This document shows positions 8,064-16,120 of a DNA stretch of 64,000 bases, piece by piece. Where the stretch lies: NCBI GenBank assembly GCA_030849065.1, contig JASAON010001617.1, forward strand, positions 38,224 through 102,223, in the 5' to 3' direction. The notes below the pieces were generated by a model, which was given only the letters and a program-made list of their open reading frames with translations, ran no database searches and was not told the DNA's origin. Every line of letters starts with the position of its first letter. The stretch's first letter is position 1. The position numbers and the translations under genes are program-made. This stretch comes from Jaenimonas drosophilae (taxonomy: Eukaryota > Euglenozoa > Kinetoplastea > Trypanosomatida > Trypanosomatidae).

Positions 8064-10059
8064 TGGCGCGATGGCGTCAGGGGAGAAGGTAAGAAAACAA
8101 ATACAACAACCACAACAACAACACACCCGTGCCCACTCATATCCCTCTCTTCGCTTGTGTGGGTGTTGCATGCTCCATCAACATCTTTTTCTTCATTCAG
8201 ATGAACCACAAAGGCGATGAGATGGAGCTGCTCCTGCTGTTGGATGCACGTCATCCTCGATTGTGCCACCTCTCCACATATACACACATCATCATGCATC
8301 ATCATCATGATACAGCTACACCATTACACAAGAGAAGCACTTCTCCGCAACACAAACAACATCAACAACAACGAACCCGATAATCTGCCATGACTGGATA
8401 CTGCCGACGCTCACTCCTTCACACACACATGCGCGCACACACACACATACGTTGTTGTTGCTGCTTCTGTTGTTGTGTTGTGATGGTGATGGCGTCGAGG
8501 AGGAGCAGAACTGAATTTGTGCGCCGTGTGCGTTGTGTGTAGATGATGGATCCACCACAACGAACGCATAAAAACAAGCATCCACAGAAAAAAAGAAGAA
8601 AAAAACATCACGTTCATCATCATCATCAAAGAAAAAGTGCTGGTGCAGGGTGTATCAACCTCGTCATTCAGGGGATGGAGGCCAGTCTGTTTGTGCCGCC
8701 TCTTCATTCACCGTTGCTCAATCGTTGGCCATCAATGAGCTCCACAAACACGTGGAGCTCAGCAGCTGTGCGCCGTCATCGAAAACATCATCAATCCCAT
8801 CAACAACATCTCTTCATCTATGCTGCTACTTGGCGCCTACACATACATGGAGCATGAGCTAAAACATGAAGGCTGTAGCCCATGATGATGAACGAAGTTA
8901 TTGTGTTCTTCATCAACACTAAGTGAGGAGATGTTGCGTGTGGGATGTTGGTTGATGATGTGTGTGAGCACGAGAGCAAAAAAACATAATGAGCTGATAA
9001 CCAACGCCGAGACGATGAAAGTGCATCTACACGACGAAACAAAAGTATTGATATCCCCTTCACGCAATAGGCACACCGTCGCTTCACACTGGAGGGAGGT
9101 GGAGGATGTACTCTTCAACGCAGGAGTGCTGGCGCGTGTGTGAGCGCGTGTGGCATGATGATGATGATGTTGTTCTCGAACACAACTAGCACCTCCACAC
9201 GTACAGAACACACACACGCGCTCAACGCTCCTACGCAGCACATAGCACACAACAGAAGCAGAAGCAGCAGCAGCAGCTGAGAGGGTTGTGCAGTAGTAGA
9301 GAGAAGAACCATAGCGCAACATGATGATGTGTGAATGAATCCTCTCGAAAAAAATTGATGTGCGCGTGAGGGGGACGACGGCGCAGAAGATGATGATGAT
9401 GATGATGATTGCACACGTCAATAGGCGTGCAGCCACAAGGAAAAGGAAGCCAAACACTTGAGAACAGATTGGTATCTACACATGCAAATGATGTACGTAC
9501 TGGCCTCCTCCTCCACTCACTTTCTCTGTTTGTGCTCCACAAAAACTCATCACACACGCACACACATGACAACACGCATCCATGCATTCTCATCTTCATG
9601 CATCTCCACGTGCATCACTCCTCCCCTGAAAGAAGAAAACAACAAGAAAAAGAACAAAAAAATTCATCGTTATCGAATGTGGAGGACCGAAGTCCATCCA
9701 GATACGTAGTAAGAGAGTCGGTACAGGCAGCCGGAAATGGTGGTGATGATGATGATGATGATGGATTCTCTTCGCCTTCATCAACTAGAAGAAAAGAAGA
9801 TAATCTTCATGGATTGACCACATCGCCACGAGCTGGATGCTTGTGAAGGCGTGCGTCGTGATGAACATACAAGAAAAAAAAACAACAACAACCAAAAAAA
9901 AAACACACTCAGAATTCGGAGCAACTGGCGTCTAGACTCGCTTCTCCACTCATCAACATACACAAGCTTCCACGCTTACGCTTAATGCGCCATGCGCACC
10001 TCCATCATCATGATCATCATCATCCGTCACCTGGAGCACCTTCCCACACCGTTTTTCAT
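8064..10059. other. Gene-poor spacer, about 2 kb
   Basis: No convincing gene. The frames here translate CA, CAT and TTG microsatellites into His, Thr, Ser and Cys runs. On the minus strand there are good acceptors, for example TTTTCTTCTTTCAG just above 9620, but the first ATG after it opens only 18 codons. A Cys-rich frame from 9231 to 9599 follows and cannot be supported. It may be a long UTR, a noncoding RNA or simple-repeat spacer. Confidence 0.55.
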
Positions 10060-12240
10060 TTACCGCCCTACACGACGAACGAGCTCATCGGCGAGACGCA
10101 GCACCACCTCGAAGCCCAACAAGGTGTTGCGCTCGATGCTGAAGTCCACGAGAAAACCTTTATCATGCTTCTCTTGAATACGGAAGAGGTACAGCGTCAT
10201 CACAACAGGATGCGTGGGCGGAGAGCTCGTGGCTGCTGCAGCACCGCCACGGGCGGAGGCGATGGAGCTGGGATTGAGCATCGAGGTGGGATGAGGTGAT
10301 CGGCGCGGGATGGGCAGTGGTGCGCTCTCCACCATGCGCTTGCCGCCATCGGGGCTCGACGATCCACTGCCGGCAAATGAGCGCCGCTCAGCCCCTCCTT
10401 TGCTTGGTTGGCCGATGCGGATCGGGGTGGAGGCGGTGGCGGCGGCGAGGGGGCTCGACGGAAGCGGTGAGAAGGGCTGCGCGTGCACCTCATCCAGCAT
10501 GGGCCACGTCGCATCGGTGGTGCGGCAGAGGAGCTTGAAGGGGGCGAGCACCTTCCATTCCATGCGAAACAGCCGCAACACATCATACACCGACATGAAG
10601 GCTGCATCCGCGCGCTTATCCGTCATCAAACCCACACGCCAGCCGTAGTTGTTCTCCACGAGAAAGCTCTCCTCCTCAGCGGAGTACATCGGGTACTTGC
10701 GCGCCACACTTCCCACACGGGGCTGGTCGGAGAGGCTCACGCTGAGCTGCTGCGATGGCACGGCGGTGGTGATGGGGTTGGGCCTGCGTTGGCTGCCGCT
10801 CGTGAGAGAGGATTGCGAGCCGGGTCGGTCTACCCCTTGCGAGCCGGAGAGGCCGGTGATGCGGAAGGATCCTTTGCTCAACGGTGTTTGTGTGCGTGGG
10901 CTCAGAATCGAGCTCCCGCGCTGCTCAGGCTGGGCAGAGGCAGGAACGAAGCCGCAGGTGTTGTAGGCCAACTTGTTGGTGGTGGCATCGGCGCGATCGA
11001 GCAGGACCTCCATCGCGGGGCTCTGCGTCAGCATCAAACCAAGATTCAGCTCGCGCTCCGTTGCCTTGGGGCTGAATCCGGAGGATCTGCCATCCTGACC
11101 AGCTCCTGCCGCACTTTGTTGTGATGAGAGGTGTGGGGATCTGCTCCGCTCCTCCATGCCTAGCTCACGTACCTCCGCTGCAATGTCTTTGCGCCGACGT
11201 ACATCCAACAAGATGTTGTAGGCCACATAGGCGGGCCCGCTGCCCACCTCGAGCTCACGGCGTACATCCTTCTCGCGAATATTGAGCTTCTTGGCACACT
11301 CGTTGGCCAAGACGGCCATAATGCGTGTTTCTTCAGGGGTAGCAAAGATGGATTCGTTGTAGGCCAGGCGCATCGGAAGTTTGAGATTAAACCATGCGGC
11401 ATCACGAATCTGGGGAATCGTCAGCCGCACCAGCGGATCCACGACGAGAATCTGCTGAATGAGCTCCTTCGGGCCTGCCGCCATGCTCGGCGGAATGACG
11501 AACTTTCCCTTCTTGATCTTGCTGAAGAGCATCGGGATGCTATCTTCATCGAAGGGCAAGCAACCGCAGAGGAGGGCGTAGAGAATGACGCCACAGGACC
11601 ACACATCCACCTCAGGGCCGTAGTAGAGCTTGCCAGAGATCACCTCAGGTGCGGCGTAGTTTGGTGACCCACAACTCGTCGTGAGGAACTCACCATCCTT
11701 CATGATGTTGGCGAGGCCGAAATCGATGAGCTTCACCTGCAGCCCAGGCCCGAGAAGAATGTTTTCTGGTTTCAGGTCGCGATGCACCACACGGAAGTGG
11801 TGGCAGTACTCAATGGCACAGACGACTTGCTGAAAAATGTAGCGTGCCTCTGGCTCGCGAACACGCCCCTTTTGCACGATGTAGTCGTACAGCTCACCGC
11901 CCTCGATGTATTCCATAATGAGGTACATGTCTGTTGGGGTGGAGATGACCTCGTAGAGGCGGCAGATGTTGGGGTGTGAGAACATGCGCAGGATTTCAAT
12001 TTCACGGTGAATCTTCTTATCCATGTTGGCCGACTTCAGCTTCTGGCGGTTGAGGATCTTGATGGCAACGTACTCCCCCGTGAAGAGGTGGCGGCCCTTC
12101 TTCACTTTGCCAAAGCTACCACGGCCGATAGTCTCGCCAACGGCATAATTGCCAACCACCTGCTCCGGCACGGACTGCGATGGAGCCGCACGTGGCCGGC
12201 TTCCACTGGCGGCCGATGATGATGATGCGTGGGCCGACAT
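10060..12240 (-). CDS. AMPK/SNF1 catalytic alpha-subunit protein kinase
   Basis: Length 726 residues from ATG 12240, chosen because the longer frame starts with GTG upstream of the acceptor near 12321. The kinase domain (about residues 30-283) is complete: glycine loop GETIGRGSFGKV, VAIKIL lysine, HRDLKPEN catalytic loop, DFGLAN, activation loop LTTSCGSPNYAAPE with the Thr that upstream kinases phosphorylate, and DVWSCGVILYALLCG. Next comes a UBA-like autoinhibitory region (about 300-355), a Ser/Pro-rich linker, and a C-terminal domain (about 520-726) with WRVGLM, RMEWKV and VMTLYLFRIQ segments matching the alpha C-terminal/KA1 fold that binds beta and gamma subunits. The role would be energy sensing and nutrient signalling in the cytosol. 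It is longer than yeast or human alpha mainly through the linker and a Ser/Ala-rich insert in the C-terminal domain. Confidence 0.93.
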   Translation of the reverse strand: MSAHASSSSAASGSRPRAAPSQSVPEQVVGNYAVGETIGRGSFGKVKKGRHLFTGEYVAIKILNRQKLKSANMDKKIHREIEILRMFSHPNICRLYEVISTPTDMYLIMEYIEGGELYDYIVQKGRVREPEARYIFQQVVCAIEYCHHFRVVHRDLKPENILLGPGLQVKLIDFGLANIMKDGEFLTTSCGSPNYAAPEVISGKLYYGPEVDVWSCGVILYALLCGCLPFDEDSIPMLFSKIKKGKFVIPPSMAAGPKELIQQILVVDPLVRLTIPQIRDAAWFNLKLPMRLAYNESIFATPEETRIMAVLANECAKKLNIREKDVRRELEVGSGPAYVAYNILLDVRRRKDIAAEVRELGMEERSRSPHLSSQQSAAGAGQDGRSSGFSPKATERELNLGLMLTQSPAMEVLLDRADATTNKLAYNTCGFVPASAQPEQRGSSILSPRTQTPLSKGSFRITGLSGSQGVDRPGSQSSLTSGSQRRPNPITTAVPSQQLSVSLSDQPRVGSVARKYPMYSAEEESFLVENNYGWRVGLMTDKRADAAFMSVYDVLRLFRMEWKVLAPFKLLCRTTDATWPMLDEVHAQPFSPLPSSPLAAATASTPIRIGQPSKGGAERRSFAGSGSSSPDGGKRMVESAPLPIPRRSPHPTSMLNPSSIASARGGAAAATSSPPTHPVVMTLYLFRIQEKHDKGFLVDFSIERNTLLGFEVVLRLADELVRRVGR

Positions 12241-12320
12241 GGACACGACGTGGATCTCAAGACGGGTGGGTGGTGGTGAGCGAGGTGCAAGAAAGTTCTG
12301 AGGAACAAGGTTCTGAAAAC

Positions 12321-12345
12321 CTGCGGAGGTGTAACAGAATGGATA
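12321..12345 (-). promoter_or_regulatory. Likely trans-splice acceptor of the AMPK alpha gene
   Basis: Minus-strand sequence ACACCTCCGCAG ends at 12321, with a second AG at 12313. The ATG at 12240 is the first in-frame start after them. Confidence 0.45.
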
Positions 12346-12435
12346 CAGACAGGGAGCGCACACTCAAAGAAAAATGGGGTTGATGATGATGTTGGTGTTG
12401 GCAAATATGTTGTTTTATTCTTCTTTTTTTTTTTG

Positions 12436-13290
12436 TTATATTCGCGCAACCACCAGGAATTGAATGGCCTCCTCAGCTACAATGTAGGAGTGCGCGTTGT
12501 TGTGTGTGTTTGCCGGGTGGAGATGAACCACGAGATGGTCTTCGCCAAACAATCCACGAGAAGGTGAATAAATGTTGAGCGCAACGCGTGTAAAATGCTT
12601 GCTGGGTGCCTGCACACGAGAATATGAGACGTAGTGAGCCCCACTCACTAAAGATAGCTGTGTGTAGAAGAAGATGCTAAGGTGCACGCGTACAGATAAA
12701 CCGTTCTCAACGAGTTCTAGTGTTGCCAGCACAGATTCGTTGTTGTTGGTGACTGATGGGGCCAATGACGTGTCTTGTTGGAGGATGCCCTTCACACCCA
12801 CACGGATGTTTGATGGACCTGAAGTTCGGCAAACACAGCAGCACCAACTTGCACCTTTCGCCGTTAGCCAATACAAGGATCCACGAACACACGAAGAAAT
12901 GAAAAATAATTGGCGTAGAACTTCGTTTTGGGTGCTGAATAAGATGGCCGTGGGCAGAGCGCGTGTGGGAGGCCAACCACGTATGAAATGAAAGAAGAAG
13001 ACGAAGTCGCAGCAACAACACAAGGAGCACAACAATTTTTGGCCGTCGGGTTGCTTGGGGATGACGATGTGTGCGTGCGTGTGTGCAATGCGTGGGGGAA
13101 GTGTGGTTGTGATCAAGCAACAACTCACGACGAGGTCGCAGGAGGGTTTCCTCTTCGACGAGTGACCGGTGGACGTAGAAGCAGCTTTGCTAAGGTACTG
13201 AAGAAGAAGAACCACAACAAAGGAGATGAAGAAGATACATGTGTTCGCGTGCATAAGCACCAAGCCAATGATGATTGGTGACGAACAGAA

Positions 13291-13321
<31 letters not shown>

Positions 13322-13407
13322 GCGCCACGCCCATCCACACACAACAACGGATGTAGTGGTGAATGCATCCCCCATTCACCATCCGAGCTCACCAAACACA
13401 CGAACAT
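12436..13407 (-). CDS. Uncertain ORF; the C-terminal third looks coding
   Basis: The frame closes with TAA at 12436 and stays open to 13467. The last 110 or so residues (from SNIRVGVKGIL to FLVVARI) have alternating hydrophobic positions and balanced composition and look like real beta-rich protein. The part upstream of about 12870 is poly-His, Cys and Phe translated from repeats. No ATG occurs on the minus strand in any frame between 12436 and 13237, so translation would have to start at 13254 or at the ATG at 13407, which follows an AG at 13422. A very strong acceptor (TTCTTCTTCTTCAG, AG at 13198) sits inside the frame. Either the start lies upstream with a cis-spliced intron, or this is a pseudogene or a gene with a non-ATG start. 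The coordinates given are the widest ATG-bounded reading. No family recognised. Confidence 0.35.
13198..13230 (-). promoter_or_regulatory. Strong splice acceptor with no downstream ATG
   Basis: A long pyrimidine tract ends in TTCTTCTTCAG at 13198-13200 on the minus strand. The absence of any ATG in the next 760 bases makes ordinary trans-splicing at this site unproductive. Confidence 0.5.
13291..13321. repeat. ATG triplet microsatellite
   Basis: About ten perfect units in the doubtful 5' part of the 12436-13407 ORF, read there as poly-His. Confidence 0.95.
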
Positions 13408-13521
13408 GTGTGCCAACAACTCTAAGCATGCCACACACAAGTTAGAAGCACAGCAGCACCCATCCACGGGATAGGTGGAGGCATCATACCCGAAAACAGC
13501 TGTACGTGAGAAGCACCTCCT

Positions 13522-15834
13522 TCACGCACCATCTCGCGTTGCTTGCTCCGCCCCAATGGTGCAGATGGGATTGGCGCAATCGCGCAGAAGATGTGGCACA
13601 ATTTCCTCTAAGTGATTCGTCGGGTGCTCCAGATTTCCCTGCACCAACTGCATCAGCAACCGTCGTGGGCTAAATGGCCGTGTGAGGATATCCACCACGA
13701 CCAAAAAATCTGTCATGATGCTCTTCAAGGGCAGCGGTGTTGGCTGCACGGAGAGCAGCACCGTGTGGCTGAGTGCCTCACGTCGATGAATGGCCTCTCC
13801 AGCTGGCACACGCACACGTCGCGCCATGGTGACGATGGGCGATGAGAGCGCCACACCGCCGTGGAGGTGCCGTTGGTTGGTGCACCAATATCCAATCGGA
13901 AAGAGTGGGAGGTAGAGGAGGGCGAAGGCGGCACTTACCAGCACCTCCTGCGCGCACCACACACTCGTTTGGATGATGGCGTAGTAGGCGTAGTAGGAGG
14001 CCAACGTGGGGAGGAGGAAGACGGTGATGACCCCGAGAAAGGTTGCCATGAGCATCTGATCAATGTGAAACTCAAAGACATCGAAACGGTTGCGGAGTGG
14101 GTTGTACTTCATGCCACGGAATTGGTAGAAGAGGCTGGCGAGGAGGGGCTTCGTGATGCGCCAGGGCAGGGCGGTGGCGTGGTAGAGGAGGCGGATGTGC
14201 AGCGAGACGAGGCCGGTTAAATCGGCCACGACGGCGGCGCTCAGGCTCGCCCCGAAGCAGGAGGTGATGAGGATGAAGTAGTAGCCCGGCACAACCCAGA
14301 GATACTCGGTGGAGTTGGCGTTGGGTGTGTCGGGGGCCATCATGCTCGGCTGCCAGCGCATCGCCGCATCCCACCACTTTAGCACCCCACGTGCGAAGAA
14401 GCAGAGGGCGATATTCAGATCCTCGTTGAACTTCAATCCCGCAGGCCAGCCGCCGTACCAGCGCATGTACGCGTCGTGGAGCTCAAACAAGAAGTAGCGT
14501 GAGATGTTGTGGGAGGCGGCGTAGAGGCTCGGTCCACCGACAACAAGGAGGGTGATGATGAGCCAGCCAAACACGGCATCGAGCACTGCACGTGAGGCCC
14601 AGCTCCAGTAGCACACCGCCCGCGCTCCTACGGTGGGATGAACGTGGTGTGGCAGCGCAGGATGTAAGCCACATACCTGTGTCTTTCCTTGGAGCAACGA
14701 GATGAGATTAACCATCTCACGCAATCGAAGCTCCGCCACCGTCACCGTCCATGAAAGATGGTTGTATCGCGCGAGGAGCTCCACCGTGGCCATGATGAAG
14801 GCCATGGCGAGACCCAGGATGTAGTAGGTCGGACCATCGTGATCCAGCTCACCGCTCGGCACAATGGGCCGCACCGGTGCTTCGCCCTGGATGGCACGTC
14901 GTACCTTCTTTCCGGCGTGGCTCATGGCGAGCATCACGCTCACTTCAGCCGCATCGCTGCTCAAGGGAAAGCGCAGCCGTGGCGCCACACCGGCTTGAGG
15001 CCCGGGCCCATCCTTCATCGGCATCTTATCCACCAAAAACTGCGAGAAGCTCATCGCGGTAGCGGGAACTGACTTGCCCATCTCCTCGCTATCCGCCGTG
15101 CTCATGCTCGGTGCTCCTTCCATCCCGTGGCGCTCCTTCTCTTTTTCTGCCTCGATATGGCTGGGCGTGGTGGCGCCGGCGAGCTCATTGATGGAGATAT
15201 GAGCGGTGTTGCGTGGCTGGAGCACCTCACGTGGGGCGGCCTCAGCGACCATCACCTCGGGCAGCAGCACACCTTCCAGGTTCGATCGTGCACGATGTAG
15301 GCAGTGTGGCCGTTTGCCCGCCTTCATCGCGCGCAGCCCCTCAGGGCCGTAGATGGAGGTCGCGCTGAAGTAGCTCGGTGATGGATGAAAGTGGTTGGCC
15401 GGCGTACAGCGAATGACGTGGAGCTGGCAGGGCTGCACGCGGTAGCCGCAGCACCACACCTCCTCCAAAATCGGGCCATGTTGGTTCTCCGCGAGCTCAA
15501 TCCAAAGATTAAATCGATGGCGTCCTTCACTCATAATGACGTGTTGCTGCTCTTGGTTGGCGGCAGTGTTGGCCTGTGCAGCACCTCGGATGTAGCCCAA
15601 AAACTGCAACGCGTCGTAGGGAGGGCAGTGCTCCGGCTCCTTGTAGTGGGCGAGCGTGCTCTTCACCGCGGTGAGCTGCTGCTCCGCATCGGCGAGGCGG
15701 GGCTGGCGAAGGTAGCCGGCCACCACGACGGAGAGGCCGCGGGCGTTCCAGCCAACAATCCAGCCGCCACCTTCTTCAATCACCGGCTTCCCAAAGGGCC
15801 ACAAGAGCGTACAAACCTCCGATGCCGCGTTCAT
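13522..15834 (-). CDS. PIGQ: PIG-Q/GPI1, subunit of the GPI N-acetylglucosaminyltransferase
   Basis: ATG at 15834 follows a CT-repeat acceptor and gives 770 residues. The family signature is YNPLRNRFDVFEFHIDQML near residue 575, followed by a membrane segment VFLLPTLASYY, matching the conserved Gpi1 core. Other likely membrane helices lie near residues 345, 425, 510 and 635. GPI1/PIG-Q stabilises the ER complex that transfers GlcNAc from UDP-GlcNAc to phosphatidylinositol, the first step of GPI-anchor synthesis. That pathway supplies the surface coat of kinetoplastids. The N-terminal 340 residues are soluble and largely specific to this lineage, with a WPFGKPVIEEGGGWIVGW start and an Ala/Glu-rich disordered stretch near residues 200-290. 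Length is close to the human protein (about 760). Confidence 0.88.
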   Translation of the reverse strand: MNAASEVCTLLWPFGKPVIEEGGGWIVGWNARGLSVVVAGYLRQPRLADAEQQLTAVKSTLAHYKEPEHCPPYDALQFLGYIRGAAQANTAANQEQQHVIMSEGRHRFNLWIELAENQHGPILEEVWCCGYRVQPCQLHVIRCTPANHFHPSPSYFSATSIYGPEGLRAMKAGKRPHCLHRARSNLEGVLLPEVMVAEAAPREVLQPRNTAHISINELAGATTPSHIEAEKEKERHGMEGAPSMSTADSEEMGKSVPATAMSFSQFLVDKMPMKDGPGPQAGVAPRLRFPLSSDAAEVSVMLAMSHAGKKVRRAIQGEAPVRPIVPSGELDHDGPTYYILGLAMAFIMATVELLARYNHLSWTVTVAELRLREMVNLISLLQGKTQVCGLHPALPHHVHPTVGARAVCYWSWASRAVLDAVFGWLIITLLVVGGPSLYAASHNISRYFLFELHDAYMRWYGGWPAGLKFNEDLNIALCFFARGVLKWWDAAMRWQPSMMAPDTPNANSTEYLWVVPGYYFILITSCFGASLSAAVVADLTGLVSLHIRLLYHATALPWRITKPLLASLFYQFRGMKYNPLRNRFDVFEFHIDQMLMATFLGVITVFLLPTLASYYAYYAIIQTSVWCAQEVLVSAAFALLYLPLFPIGYWCTNQRHLHGGVALSSPIVTMARRVRVPAGEAIHRREALSHTVLLSVQPTPLPLKSIMTDFLVVVDILTRPFSPRRLLMQLVQGNLEHPTNHLEEIVPHLLRDCANPICTIGAEQATRDGA

Positions 15835-15838
15835 GTGC

Positions 15839-15853
15839 CTGCGAGAGAGAGAG
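15839..15853 (-). promoter_or_regulatory. Trans-splice acceptor of PIG-Q/GPI1
   Basis: Minus-strand CTCTCTCTCGCAG ends 5 bases before the ATG at 15834. The 5' UTR would be very short. Confidence 0.6.
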
Positions 15854-15936
15854 TGTGTGTGTATGTGCGTACTGAGCCGATCTCAGCACAGTGCAGGGGG
15901 TGAAGTACCTACTAGCGAAGAAAACAAAAGAGAGTT

Positions 15937-15972
<36 letters not shown>
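15937..15972. repeat. ATG triplet microsatellite, 12 units
   Basis: The longest perfect triplet repeat I see in the window. It lies in the 286-base spacer between PIG-Q and the coiled-coil gene, which otherwise holds nothing recognisable. Confidence 0.95.
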
Positions 15973-16120
15973 CAGCCTGAAGCAGCTCACCTCAGAGAGT
16001 TCTCTTTCCAACATCATGCCAACACACAAATTATTCTCTTTTTCACAGATCATTGATGCCACCACCAGAGAGACACACAACGCACAACACGCATCACGTG
16101 CGAGCATGTGTGTTGCCACA

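Noticed and set aside
8837..9457. Minus-strand frame of 206 codons
   Set aside because: Made of Ile, Ala, Ser, His and Thr runs read from microsatellites; starts with repeats and has no clear domain or acceptor-ATG arrangement.
9231..9599. Minus-strand Cys-rich frame of about 120 codons after a good acceptor
   Set aside because: The first ATG after the acceptor is in another frame, and half the translation comes from CA and CAT repeats.
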